This document shows, piece after piece, positions 9,256 through 17,445 of a stretch of 64,000 nucleotides of DNA. Below the pieces are notes generated by a model, which searched no databases, was not told the DNA's origin, and saw nothing but the letters and a program-made list of their open reading frames with translations. This DNA is from Chitinophaga sp. S165. Its GTDB lineage: Bacteria; Bacteroidota; Bacteroidia; Chitinophagales; Chitinophagaceae. Location: positions 1,366,839 through 1,430,838 of the forward strand of contig NZ_QGTG01000001.1 of the NCBI RefSeq assembly GCF_003182155.1. The letters are read 5' to 3'. The position numbers and the translations under genes were made by a program. How positions within the stretch are numbered: position 1 is the stretch's first letter; each line of letters opens with the position of its first letter.

Positions 9256-10290
9256 ATGTTAGAAGTAGACAAAAAAGAAGCGTACCTCTTACAAAAGGCT
9301 GTCCGTCAATGGGAATCCGACTCTCTGATCACACCAGAGCAGGCAAACCGGCTAAAAGAGACCTGGCAGGTAAGGCAGGGCGACTGGCAGGTAGTGACGC
9401 TGTACATTTTCATAGCGGCTGTCTCCTGTGCCCTGATGGCCTTCGGCTCCCTAGTGCTGGATGAGAAATGGATAGAGGTATTACGTCTCAAATTTTCTCT
9501 CACTGATGGCATTATTTCCACACTTTTTGCGGGGCTGACGGTATTCCTTTGCTTTCAGGGCTATCGCCGGCAGCAAAAACAGGCTGAATATACTCTGAGC
9601 GGGGAGTTATTCTGGCTGTTGCCTGTGCTAAGTGTTGGTGTAAGCGTAGTCTATCTTGGTAAAACGTTGCAATATCTGCATGGTAACTACGGCGTATTCT
9701 GGCTGCTGGCCACTGCTACCTATGGTATACTGGCGCTCTTGTTGTCTTCCAGGCTGCTGTGGACTTCCACGCTGATCTGCCTGATCCCTGCTTACGTAAA
9801 ACTGACTTATTATTTAGCCGACGATAAGGCATTCTTTCTGGGTATGAACCTCCCCTGCCGGATGATCCTGCTGGCATTTATCATGGTAGGCCTTCACCAG
9901 CTGTTTCGTAATAATCGTTTATACAAGCAGGTAAAAGATATTACCTGGATAGGCAGTTGGCTGTTATTGCTGTTGTCGGGCTGGATGATCTCTATTTTCG
10001 GTAATTCTGCCTCCTGGGAAGAATGGCAGCATGTAAGGCAGGTACAGTTACTTTGGTGGGTGGCCGCATTTACCATGTTATGTGTATTGGTGCTGGTATG
10101 GGGTATTAAAATGCATGATCCGATGGTCAGGGACATGGCAGTGTTATTTTTGCTGCTTGACCTCTATACCCGTTATTTTGAATATCTCTGGGACCGCACC
10201 CATAAAGGACTTTTCTTCACGATACTGGCGGTTTCTTTTGCATTGATAGGTAAACTGCTGGAGAGACGGTTGAAAAAAGCCAGGAATTAG
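9256..10290 (+). CDS. DUF2157-like multi-spanning membrane protein
   Basis: 344 residues: a soluble N-terminal segment of about 45 residues (SLITPEQANRLKETW, the usual opening of DUF2157 proteins) followed by about nine to ten hydrophobic segments separated by short charged loops. No catalytic motif is visible and the family has no established function. It is divergent from the symporter (137 bp gap) and convergent with the terpene synthase gene. Its stop codon lies inside one arm of the inverted repeat at 10281-10336. The family assignment is moderately sure. Confidence 0.7.
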   Translation: MLEVDKKEAYLLQKAVRQWESDSLITPEQANRLKETWQVRQGDWQVVTLYIFIAAVSCALMAFGSLVLDEKWIEVLRLKFSLTDGIISTLFAGLTVFLCFQGYRRQQKQAEYTLSGELFWLLPVLSVGVSVVYLGKTLQYLHGNYGVFWLLATATYGILALLLSSRLLWTSTLICLIPAYVKLTYYLADDKAFFLGMNLPCRMILLAFIMVGLHQLFRNNRLYKQVKDITWIGSWLLLLLSGWMISIFGNSASWEEWQHVRQVQLLWWVAAFTMLCVLVLVWGIKMHDPMVRDMAVLFLLLDLYTRYFEYLWDRTHKGLFFTILAVSFALIGKLLERRLKKARN

Positions 10291-10336
10291 GAACAACACA
10301 AAGATCTCTGGCTACACTTTCAATTCCTAATTCCTG
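10281..10336. terminator. inverted repeat between convergent genes, probable bidirectional terminator
   Basis: Two 13-bp arms, CAGGAATTAGGAA (10281-10293) and TTCCTAATTCCTG (10324-10336), are perfect complements around a 30-base spacer. The left arm contains the DUF2157 stop codon and the right arm lies 8 bp past the terpene synthase stop. There is no long U tract, so termination rather than another role is inferred from position. Confidence 0.5.
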
Positions 10337-10344
10337 ATTTGAGC

Positions 10345-11310
10345 TTATTTCGCTATCAGCACTTCTACTTCCTTCACCTGGTACCTGCCGGTATCATGGA
10401 AACTCCAGTCATAATTTGCTGTGATCCAGGAGCGTAGTACGGACAGGAACCTTTCCAGTTCCTGATCCAGTTCTTCGCCAAATGAAGGCAGCAATTTCTC
10501 CAGTGCGGTAAACAATTTCACTTCTTCATTATGCATTCGCACCGTTTCATTTACAGCATCCTGTAAGGAGATATTGCGTTCATGTTCGAGTACTAATACA
10601 AGGTTATGTACATCTCCCTGTCTGGCTTCTTTAGCGCAGGAGAAGATGTCGTTGGCCCAGCATACAATGTTATTGCAGGCCAATACGAGACGTTGTACGA
10701 TAAAATGTTGCAGGATGTGAGCGGGGAGATAGACTTTTTCGATGATCTCAATAGCTTCCACATCGGCGAACAATGCTCCGGTATAAGGGCGCATGGTGAC
10801 GTATTCCGCTACAGTCGGCGTAACGCTGGCCGCCCTGTTGCCTGCTTCCCAATGGCAGGAAGTAAAATACTCTTCCATACTACGGATAAATCGCGTCTGC
10901 CATGCAGTGTCTCCGATAGCCTGCATACGGTCCCATATGTCGGTAAAACTCCTGCCTAGAATGGTGTCAATAGGTGTATTATGTTTCAGAATGTCCATGA
11001 AGCCGTCCGTAACGTGTTCCAGGGAGACTGCTTTTTTGCCCAGTTGTGCTTCGTCGCACTGATCGTCCAGCATGAACAACCATGTATTGAAGTTGGCAAT
11101 GATACACAGTTCGTGAAAATCTGCATGTGGAAATGCGCGGGCGGCCAGCCAGGCGAAGCGTGACCTGTCAAAACGGGCTAAAGCTTCAGGTGTCGTAATA
11201 AATCCGAAGGATTGTACCCACTGGCGGTTTTGTTCGTGAGCAGCTGTTACAAATTGGTTAATAGAAGAGGGGAACGGATAGACTATCCGTGGCAAGGTGA
11301 TCGTTGGCAT
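10345..11310 (-). CDS. class I terpene synthase (terpene cyclase)
   Basis: This 321-residue bacterial class I terpene cyclase would ionise a prenyl diphosphate in the cytoplasm and cyclise the cation. All signature positions are present: the DDxxD metal motif DDQCD at 82-86, the NSE triad N220-D221-x-x-S224-x-x-x-E228 (NDIFSCAKE), the pyrophosphate sensor Arg at about 174 (TMRPYTG), and the C-terminal Arg-Tyr pair R309-Y310. The length is typical. The product and chain length (C15 or C20) cannot be deduced. Chitinophaga pinensis is known to contain characterised cyclases, including an 18-hydroxydolabella-3,7-diene synthase; identity with any of them is not claimed. The idi gene lies 33 bp upstream on the same strand. 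Confidence 0.92.
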   Translation of the reverse strand: MPTITLPRIVYPFPSSINQFVTAAHEQNRQWVQSFGFITTPEALARFDRSRFAWLAARAFPHADFHELCIIANFNTWLFMLDDQCDEAQLGKKAVSLEHVTDGFMDILKHNTPIDTILGRSFTDIWDRMQAIGDTAWQTRFIRSMEEYFTSCHWEAGNRAASVTPTVAEYVTMRPYTGALFADVEAIEIIEKVYLPAHILQHFIVQRLVLACNNIVCWANDIFSCAKEARQGDVHNLVLVLEHERNISLQDAVNETVRMHNEEVKLFTALEKLLPSFGEELDQELERFLSVLRSWITANYDWSFHDTGRYQVKEVEVLIAK

Positions 11311-11343
11311 AGTAAAAAATGGTTAGGAGGTGAATGGGCCTTT

Positions 11344-11859
11344 TCAGACCCGTAATTGGTCAATTACTCTTTGAAAAGCCAGTCGGAACCAGCTGGTAAA
11401 TTGCTCCGGTACCTCTGCCATTAGCCGGATGATCTCGTTTACGGGTAAATAATGATATGCATGCACTTCCCGGGGATCCGGGTTGATCGCTCCGTTATAG
11501 GTGCCCACCCATACATGGTCGTATTCATGTTCTATAAGACCATTGTCAAATTCTGTGCGATAAGTAAATTGGAATAGTGCGCGTAAGGGACAGTCAAATC
11601 CCATTTCTTCCGAAAGGCGCCGGTGAGCTGCCGCTTCTACAGTTTCACCCGGCAACGGGTGACTACAGCAGGCATTTGTCCATAAGCCCCCGGAATGATA
11701 TTTATCGAGTGCACGCTGATGTAACAGCATTTCACCCTGATCATTAAAAATAAACACTGAAAAAGCTCTGTGAAGTAATCCCTTTTCGTGTGCTTCCATT
11801 TTTTCCATTAATCCTGTCTCCTCATCCAGCTCATTCACCAATATAACCTGTGCTTTCAT
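11344..11859 (-). CDS. idi: isopentenyl-diphosphate delta-isomerase, type I
   Basis: A 171-residue Nudix-fold type I IDI that interconverts IPP and DMAPP, the building blocks of isoprenoids. The active-site block LWTNACCSHPLPGE carries the catalytic Cys (C65 by alignment to the E. coli TNSVCGHP motif). It is followed by the Nudix-type helix AAAHRRLSEEMGFD and the second acidic site FRTEFDNGLIEHEYDHVWVG-like block. It is the first gene of a two-gene operon with the terpene synthase, where it would balance the IPP/DMAPP supply for cyclisation. A near-perfect -7 element sits 7 bases before the ATG, which implies a transcript with almost no leader. Confidence 0.95.
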   Translation of the reverse strand: MKAQVILVNELDEETGLMEKMEAHEKGLLHRAFSVFIFNDQGEMLLHQRALDKYHSGGLWTNACCSHPLPGETVEAAAHRRLSEEMGFDCPLRALFQFTYRTEFDNGLIEHEYDHVWVGTYNGAINPDPREVHAYHYLPVNEIIRLMAEVPEQFTSWFRLAFQRVIDQLRV

Positions 11860-11866
11860 AAAATGA

Positions 11867-11874
11867 CAAATATA
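11867..11874 (-). promoter_or_regulatory. -7 promoter element of the idi-terpene synthase operon
   Basis: TATATTTG on the minus strand, an exact TAnnTTTG match, with 7 bases to the idi ATG at 11859. With the usual distance from this element to the transcription start, the mRNA would begin within a few bases of the start codon. No clear -33 TTTG at the best spacing. Confidence 0.55.
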
Positions 11875-12156
11875 TGGTTCAAAATTTATGTAAACGAATT
11901 CCGGCTGGCATAAGTACCCTTATAGCAGCAACATACCGTTGCCCGGTGGGGAGTGGATGCTCATCATAACAGGTGTCTTTTAAAGGTGACGCTTAAATTT
12001 TGGTTGCTGGATTTTCAATAGGGATATTGCTGACGACAGCGGCGGGTTAAAACTTATTGCTTCAAATTACGCATTTATTTGTTCATTTTATCCTTTGCGT
12101 TTGTTCATTTTATCTGTCCGGTGCTGCCCTTTTGCCTTCCTCCCTGCAAGTTTCAT
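11875..12156. other. divergent intergenic region between idi and the methionine sulfoxide reductase gene
   Basis: About 280 bp carrying both promoters and, at 12078-12092 and 12100-12114, two copies of a 15-base direct repeat. I saw no gene. An in-frame upstream ATG at 12095 for the plus-strand gene is not credible, because it would place the promoter inside the coding region. Confidence 0.5.
12078..12114. repeat. 15-bp direct repeat, 22-bp period
   Basis: TTTGTTCATTTTATC occurs twice, at 12078-12092 and 12100-12114, exact over 15 bases. The 22-bp period is about two helical turns, so both copies face the same side of the DNA. They lie 43-79 bp upstream of the -7 element at 12157, where an activator could bind. 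Confidence 0.6.
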
Positions 12157-12164
12157 TATATTTG
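12131..12164 (+). promoter_or_regulatory. promoter of the msrC-phosphatase-dehydrogenase operon
   Basis: TTTG at 12131-12134 and TATATTTG at 12157-12164, spacer 22 bases. The second element is an exact Bacteroidota -7 match and ends 5 bases before the ATG at 12170, so the mRNA is probably leaderless or nearly so. It decides the start codon of the following gene. Confidence 0.6.
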
Positions 12165-12169
12165 CATCT

Positions 12170-12649
12170 ATGGCAGAAGATCTGAGCATAGTTAAAGGAG
12201 ATAAGACAGCAGAATATCAGTCTATTATTCCGCAGATAAACGCGCTGGTAACCGGCGAACCCGACCTGGTAGCCAATCTGGCCAACACAGTAGCTGCATT
12301 GAAAGAACAATTCGGTTGGTTCTGGGTAGGATTTTATCTTGTAAAAAGTGATGAACTGGTTCTCGGTCCCTTTCAGGGCCCTGTAGCCTGCACCCGTATT
12401 AAAAAGGGCCGCGGTGTATGTGGCACCAGCTGGGCAGAAGCAAAAACCCTTATTGTACCCGACGTGGAAGCATTCCCCGGGCATATTGCCTGCAGCAGCC
12501 TGTCGAAATCTGAGATCGTAGTTCCTGTCATCCGCAATGGCCAGGTAATAGGTGTATTAGATGTAGACAGTGACAGGCTTGATCAATTTGATGAAACCGA
12601 TAAACTCTTCCTGGAAGAGATCGTTGCATCCCTCGATTTCCAAGTGTAA
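12170..12649 (+). CDS. msrC: free methionine-(R)-sulfoxide reductase (GAF-domain fRMsr)
   Basis: A 159-residue single GAF domain of the fRMsr family, which reduces free methionine-(R)-sulfoxide with thioredoxin as donor. The three conserved cysteines of the family are in place: GPVACTRI, KGRGVCGTSW and HIACSS, together with GWFWVGFYL and VIGVLDVDSDRLDQFDE. The start at 12170 (MAEDLSIVKG) is preferred because the -7 element TATATTTG ends 5 bases before it. It begins a tight three-gene operon with a PHP-type phosphatase (24 bp gap) and a nucleotide-sugar dehydrogenase; no functional link to polysaccharide synthesis is obvious. Confidence 0.9.
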   Translation: MAEDLSIVKGDKTAEYQSIIPQINALVTGEPDLVANLANTVAALKEQFGWFWVGFYLVKSDELVLGPFQGPVACTRIKKGRGVCGTSWAEAKTLIVPDVEAFPGHIACSSLSKSEIVVPVIRNGQVIGVLDVDSDRLDQFDETDKLFLEEIVASLDFQV

Positions 12650-12673
12650 CATTTTAGAACAGATCATAACGCT

Positions 12674-13441
12674 ATGTTCTTTTTCCGTAAAAAATCCGAT
12701 AACACCAGTGCTCATATTCCATTCCTCGCAGGAATAGAAACTGATATCCATTCACATCTGGTACCGGCTGTGGATGATGGCGTCCAGGACGTAGAAACGT
12801 CTGTCCACTTCATTGAAACATTGCATGAACTGGGTATTAAAAAGGTCATTACCACACCACATATCATTGTAGACCGTTATCCAAATTCAGCTGAAACCAT
12901 CAGCGCTCCTTTCCGGCAGGTAAAGGAAGCTTTGAAAGCGAAAGGAAGTCCTGTAAGCTTTCATCATGCAGCAGAATATTACATGGATGAATATTTTGAA
13001 GAGCTGATGAAATCCTCCCGCCTGCTTACTCTTAATGAAGAGTTGCTGCTTGTGGAGATCTCATTTATGTGTGCGCCGCCTCAATTGCACCAGTGGTTGT
13101 TTGAATTATCAGCACAAGGATACAGGCCTATACTTGCCCATCCTGAACGTTATAATTATTACCATCAGCAAACGGATGAATACATGACCTTCAAACAGCG
13201 GGGCTGCTATCTGCAGATAAATCTGCTGTCGCTGACAGGTTATTACGGCAAACATATCCAGAAAGCTGCCGAGTGGCTGATAGACCAGCAAATGGTAGAC
13301 TTTATCGGCACTGATCTGCACCATGAGAAGCACCTTCAGGCTATCAAAGGCATTGCAAAAGATAAAAAACTGGTGAAACTACTGGAAACCTATCCATTTA
13401 AAAATAAGACACTCACGACTACCTCCCAGGCTATAAAATAA
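12674..13441 (+). CDS. PHP-type protein-tyrosine phosphatase (CpsB/YwqE-like)
   Basis: 255 residues of the CpsB/CapC/YwqE family: manganese-dependent PHP phosphatases that remove phosphate from tyrosine kinases of exopolysaccharide assembly. Metal-binding motifs are visible in order: H26-S-H28 with D34-D35 (IHSHLVPAVDDG), H63 (TTPHI), the HAAEYY block, LAHPERYNYY and GTDLHH near the C-terminus. The natural partner is the Wzc-type kinase encoded at 42455-44842 in this window, 30 kb away. The gene lies between a methionine sulfoxide reductase and a sugar dehydrogenase gene with gaps of 24 and 10 bp. The protein is probably cytoplasmic; no signal peptide or membrane segment is seen. Confidence 0.9.
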   Translation: MFFFRKKSDNTSAHIPFLAGIETDIHSHLVPAVDDGVQDVETSVHFIETLHELGIKKVITTPHIIVDRYPNSAETISAPFRQVKEALKAKGSPVSFHHAAEYYMDEYFEELMKSSRLLTLNEELLLVEISFMCAPPQLHQWLFELSAQGYRPILAHPERYNYYHQQTDEYMTFKQRGCYLQINLLSLTGYYGKHIQKAAEWLIDQQMVDFIGTDLHHEKHLQAIKGIAKDKKLVKLLETYPFKNKTLTTTSQAIK

Positions 13442-13451
13442 TTTACTCAAC

Positions 13452-14732
13452 ATGATAGCAGTGATCGGTTTGGGCTACGTTGGCCTTCCTTTGGCCATCG
13501 AGTTTGCCAAACAATACGATGTGCTGGGATTTGATATTAATGAAGCCCGTGTACACGAACTCGCAAATGGCCAGGATAAAACCCGTGAAGCGAATATAGA
13601 AGACCTAAAGGCCGTAATTGAACAAGGGAAACAATCACATGCTACAACCGGCTTGCGGTTCTCCTCTGATAAGGATGAGTTGAAAGCACATCAGATATTC
13701 ATCGTTACCGTTCCTACTCCCATAGACGAGTTTAAATCGCCCGACCTGACCTTTCTGCTGGCTGCTTCAACAATGCTGGGCAGCATCCTGAAAGCAGGCG
13801 ATATCGTAATATACGAGTCCACTGTCTATCCCGGCTGTACCGAAGAAGATTGTGTTCCTGTGCTGGAAAAGTCGTCCGGTTTGCGTTATAACGAAGATTT
13901 CTTCGTGGGCTATTCTCCCGAACGTATCAATCCAGGAGATAAAGTCAATACATTGACCAAGATCAAAAAAGTAACAAGCGGTTCTACACCGGCAATAGCC
14001 ACAAGTATTGATAAGTTGTATGCATCCATCATTACTGCAGGTACACATAAAGCACCCAGCATCAAGGTGGCGGAAGCCTCTAAAGCAATTGAGAACGCCC
14101 AGCGTGATATCAACATATCTTTCGTGAACGAGTTGGCGCTGATCTTCGACCGCATTGGTATTGATACCAATGACGTAATAGAAGCAGCCGCCACCAAATG
14201 GAATTTCCTGCGATATAAACCCGGCCTGGTAGGCGGGCACTGTATAGGTGTGGACCCTTATTATCTGGCGCATAAGGCAGAAGCCCTGGGGTACCATCCA
14301 CAGGTGATCTTGTCCGGTAGAAGGGTCAATGACCAGATGGGGTATTTCGTGGCGAATAAGATCGTCAAACTGATGATTGAAAAAGACCACAAGATCAAAG
14401 GCGCCAAAGCCCTTATTATGGGTATTACGTTCAAGGAAAACTGTCCTGACGTACGTAATACAAGGGTAGTCGATATCTACCACGAGCTGAAGCAATATGG
14501 CCTCGATATTACTATATACGACCCCTGGGCCGATGCGGAGGAAGTGAAGCAGGAATATGGGCTGCATATCATTAACAGCCTGAATGGCAACGAGGTATAT
14601 GACGGTATTGTTATCGCTGTTGCACACCGCGAATTTCTCGGCTTTAATTTTAATAAACATGCGCGGAACAACGCAGTCATTTTCGATACCAAAGCGTGTA
14701 TAGACCGGGATCTGGTAGATGGCCGGTTGTAA
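13452..14732 (+). CDS. nucleotide-sugar 6-dehydrogenase (UDP-GlcNAc/UDP-ManNAc type), first copy
   Basis: A 426-residue UDP-glucose/GDP-mannose dehydrogenase superfamily enzyme that oxidises the C6 hydroxyl of a UDP-sugar to the uronate with two NAD+. The NAD-binding GLGYVGLP is at the N-terminus, the central block is [11 protein letters not shown], and the catalytic Cys is C264 in [12 protein letters not shown], followed by [15 protein letters not shown]. The pattern resembles the TviB/WbpA branch acting on N-acetylated UDP-hexosamines; the substrate is inferred. A very similar paralogue lies at 41058-42413 inside the exopolysaccharide operon; both share long identical blocks but diverge at the termini. 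Last gene of the msrC operon, followed by a terminator. Confidence 0.9.
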   Translation: MIAVIGLGYVGLPLAIEFAKQYDVLGFDINEARVHELANGQDKTREANIEDLKAVIEQGKQSHATTGLRFSSDKDELKAHQIFIVTVPTPIDEFKSPDLTFLLAASTMLGSILKAGDIVIYESTVYPGCTEEDCVPVLEKSSGLRYNEDFFVGYSPERINPGDKVNTLTKIKKVTSGSTPAIATSIDKLYASIITAGTHKAPSIKVAEASKAIENAQRDINISFVNELALIFDRIGIDTNDVIEAAATKWNFLRYKPGLVGGHCIGVDPYYLAHKAEALGYHPQVILSGRRVNDQMGYFVANKIVKLMIEKDHKIKGAKALIMGITFKENCPDVRNTRVVDIYHELKQYGLDITIYDPWADAEEVKQEYGLHIINSLNGNEVYDGIVIAVAHREFLGFNFNKHARNNAVIFDTKACIDRDLVDGRL

Positions 14733-14754
14733 TACTGCCGCAGTCCATGTACAA

Positions 14755-14791
14755 TAAAAAAAGGCGATATTATTAAATATTGCCTTTTTTT
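14755..14791 (+). terminator. intrinsic terminator after the nucleotide-sugar dehydrogenase
   Basis: An A-run, then GGCGATATT, a short AT loop, AATATTGCC and a 7-base T run. The stem is about 14 bp with one G-T pair, and the hairpin lies about 25 bp past the stop codon. Confidence 0.8.
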
Positions 14792-15040
14792 ATGTACTGA
14801 ATCAATTAGTTATAAAAAGATTCCTTAACTTTACTTACGTCAGTTTGCTTTTATATAAAAGTCCAAAAATCCCATATCTTTCTTCCAAAGCCACACACAG
14901 ATTGTTATTATTACTATCGACCTTATCATGCAAGGCTTAAAAAGCAAGCCAATTTTTAACCATTAGAAGACGAGTCATTAACCTAATAAAGATTCCCGAG
15001 GCCAGCCTGAACGCTGATCTTAGGGGATAAACCATGTACC
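14792..15040. other. intergenic region before the response regulator gene
   Basis: Together with the terminator this is a 308-bp gap. It is AT-rich, with a possible -7 element TAACTTTA at 14825-14832 far from the next start. I saw no gene and no clear promoter next to the ATG at 15041. Confidence 0.4.
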
Positions 15041-15733
15041 ATGAATACACCTTATCCAGTAGCCTCTGGTACACATGAGGCCCCCCTGTCGAAAATCCTG
15101 TTGGTAACAGGAGATGCAGCGATTTTACGCAAGTTCCGTCAGCAGTTAATGCCAATGTATGAAGTAATTACGGCCAACACCATTGCAGAAGGTGTCCAGT
15201 TAGCTCACAGGCAGCAACCAGATCTGATCATGTGCGATGTATTAGTGGCCGATACCTCCGGCTATCAGTTCCTGATCACCCTTCGAGATGATCCTTCTTT
15301 AAAACATCTTCCTTTTATCCTTTTCAACCGGTTAAGTGTTACACCTAATGTCAGAAAAGGCATGAACCTGGGTGCGGACGATTACCTCGTCTATCCGTTC
15401 AGCGGTGAAGAATTACTGAAAAGCATTCAGTCCCGCCTGAACAGGTATCATCACATCCGGGAAACTTTAGCTGCCAATAAAACGGCTATCATACATCCTA
15501 TCCATGCGGACGGACGGGGTACCGTTATCAATGAGCGGTTGAGTAAGACAGAAGCAAAGATCCTGGATATGATCGCCAGGGGGATGAGCAGCAGGGACAT
15601 TGCTTCTTTCAAATGCATTAGTGTACGCACGGTCGATAATCACCGGCATAACATCACCAAGAAACTACAACTCTCAGGCCCGAATGCCCTTGTAAAATTT
15701 GCTATTGGGTATGGCGGTACGATGAGCAGGTAA
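15041..15733 (+). CDS. response regulator with degenerate receiver and LuxR-type DNA-binding domain
   Basis: 230 residues: a receiver-like domain (about 17-135), a linker, and a LuxR/GerE-type helix-turn-helix (about 165-222, with SKTEAKILDMIARGMSSRDIA and SVRTVDNHRHNITKKL). The phospho-acceptor position appears to be D66 (LIMCDVLVAD). The acidic pair normally at the end of the first strand reads VTGDA, and the invariant Lys before Pro is replaced by Tyr (LVYPF, Y118). Phosphorylation chemistry may therefore be altered or lost. No histidine kinase is adjacent. It is likely a transcription regulator of unknown target; the nearby sugar genes are only suggestive. Confidence 0.82.
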   Translation: MNTPYPVASGTHEAPLSKILLVTGDAAILRKFRQQLMPMYEVITANTIAEGVQLAHRQQPDLIMCDVLVADTSGYQFLITLRDDPSLKHLPFILFNRLSVTPNVRKGMNLGADDYLVYPFSGEELLKSIQSRLNRYHHIRETLAANKTAIIHPIHADGRGTVINERLSKTEAKILDMIARGMSSRDIASFKCISVRTVDNHRHNITKKLQLSGPNALVKFAIGYGGTMSR

Positions 15734-15830
15734 ACGACCGTATTTCGGGCTAAAACAGCTGGGATACACCGGAAACATTACCGGAGGCCTTCTTATGCCT
15801 GCCACACAGCATATTACATAACAGAAAAAT

Positions 15831-15859
15831 AAAAGAGCGTTCATGTGAACGCTCTTTTT
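15831..15859 (+). terminator. intrinsic terminator after the response regulator
   Basis: A 12-bp stem, AAAAGAGCGTTC (15831-15842) with GAACGCTCTTTT (15847-15858) and a 4-base loop, ending in a T run. It lies about 100 bp past the stop codon. Confidence 0.8.
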
Positions 15860-16410
15860 ATGCAGAGGAAAATTAAGTTCAAAAAAAAACGGCCAACCAT
15901 GAATGGAAAGCCGGTCTTTCATCCATTGTTTGTTAACCCCAGTTACCGAATCCGATTTGGTAACTGGGGCTACCCTTACAAGGATTGTTAATGCAATATT
16001 AAGACTTTGTTAATTAGAAAGTTGTTAATCCTTGGTTAACGAAAATTTATTCTTGCATCATCTTTGTAATACGAGGTGACACGTTTGTTGGATAGTATAA
16101 ACACGAAGTAACCGGTTGCATATTTACGCATGATGTTTTTTTGCCAGATTCACAGCATATTTTGCCTTTATCCGATTTAGCGAGCCAGTAGTCCGAACAA
16201 CAGTCAATACATTTTTAGTTTGATTTTTCAGACTTTGAAAATGATCGCTTTTACGTAAACAATGTCCGGAAAAACGTAAAAACTTACAATATCCTGACAC
16301 AAGACAGCGCCAATCTGTAGTTATGAAGTGTTACATATCGGCCAAACTGCGGTATGGTTGCTTCTTCCGGCTATTTCTATTTCTTGCAGATGATCTTATC
16401 CTTAACCGTC
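15860..16410. other. long intergenic region with one orphan hairpin
   Basis: About 550 bp between two convergent genes without a credible reading frame. It contains a perfect 11-bp hairpin (CCCCAGTTACC 15937-15947 with GGTAACTGGGG 15959-15969) that has no U tract. A promoter-like CATCTTTG lies near 16059-16066 on the plus strand with no gene behind it. A small RNA from this region is possible but not shown. Confidence 0.4.
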
Positions 16411-17190
16411 CTACGGCTTTCCTACAGCCCAGAAAATTGCATTGCGAAACAAAGTCAGATATGCCGTGTTCTCAAACAGGTCCGGAGAATGGCCCATGAA
16501 AATATAGATATTGCGAGCCTTATAGGCAGGATTGGTCCAGATTACAGGATGATCTCCCATTTTCTTGTCAGACGCAGGTTTATAGGAATTCTCATCAACG
16601 TTCGCCAGTACATGTACGGCGGGTCGGGGGCTCCTGTCATACGTATACCACTCTTCCGTTTTTATATTAAAAACAGCAGGCACGCCCTTGAATACAGGAT
16701 GTTTAGTGTCTTCCACATGTACGTCGCCTGCTGCAAATTTGGCGATGTAGTCCTTGAAACGGATCTTCCCCATAAAGTCGTAGAACCAGGGCCACAAACC
16801 ATATCCGTCAAACTCACCTAACAAAGTGGCATGATGGAATCCGATCCAGCCTCCTCTCCCTTCGGATACATACTGCTCAAATGCCTTTACGGCATTCTCT
16901 TTCCAGGCATACGGCGGATAATCCAACTGAATGAATAACTGGTATTGGGCCAGAAAAGTACTGTCTATTTTGTCTGTGTTATCGATGTAGTCAATAACAA
17001 ATCCACTGTCGGCCGCCAGTTTGTCCAGCCATACTTTTGCCGTCTTCGAATAAGCGATGTGATGTCCTCCGTTCTCTGCCAGCGCCAGTACGCGGAAACG
17101 AGGCTTAACGGGTTGCATAGCCAGTAAGGAACAAAGGCCTGCCATAACGGGAATGAAGAAAACGATCTTCCTGAAAATAAGTTGCAACAT
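16411..17190 (-). CDS. ThuA-like domain protein, secreted
   Basis: 259 residues with an N-terminal hydrophobic signal segment (about residues 5-24, followed by AMQPVKPRFRVLAL), then a ThuA-like domain of the class I glutamine amidotransferase fold: LALAENGGHHIAYSK, YIDNTDKIDS, EGRGGWIGFHHATLLGE, and WTNPAYKARNIYIFMGHSPDLF. ThuA proteins accompany sugar-utilisation genes; no reaction is established. The protein is probably exported to the periplasm. It sits alone, divergent from the SWIB gene and convergent with the response regulator. A -7-like TTATTTTG lies about 40 bp upstream on the minus strand but is a weak match. Confidence 0.85.
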   Translation of the reverse strand: MLQLIFRKIVFFIPVMAGLCSLLAMQPVKPRFRVLALAENGGHHIAYSKTAKVWLDKLAADSGFVIDYIDNTDKIDSTFLAQYQLFIQLDYPPYAWKENAVKAFEQYVSEGRGGWIGFHHATLLGEFDGYGLWPWFYDFMGKIRFKDYIAKFAAGDVHVEDTKHPVFKGVPAVFNIKTEEWYTYDRSPRPAVHVLANVDENSYKPASDKKMGDHPVIWTNPAYKARNIYIFMGHSPDLFENTAYLTLFRNAIFWAVGKP

Positions 17191-17445
17191 GATTATTATG
17201 ATGATAAGTGATCCTTACAAAATAACACATCCCTGCAATAATACTATAGCCTGGCCTGGCTTTCTGCATGTTTACAATTACATTTTCCGGGTAATGAATT
17301 CCCTGGTTGTGCCAGCACCTGTAACCGCCGTATGATCCTCCTTTTAAAATTAATCTATCACTTTCTATATCAAAAACTTAGATCTGCTAAACGGGGCATA
17401 GTATTTGGGGTGCCTTGCTTATTATAATCATCAAAAAGGTCTACA

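Noticed and set aside
12095..12169. N-terminal extension of the methionine sulfoxide reductase
   Set aside because: It would be coded by the promoter itself (TATATTTG at 12157); the family starts near MAEDLS.
13767..14660. Long antisense frame opposite the nucleotide-sugar dehydrogenase
   Set aside because: It lies entirely within a conserved gene on the other strand and its translation has no recognisable domain; a codon-usage shadow.
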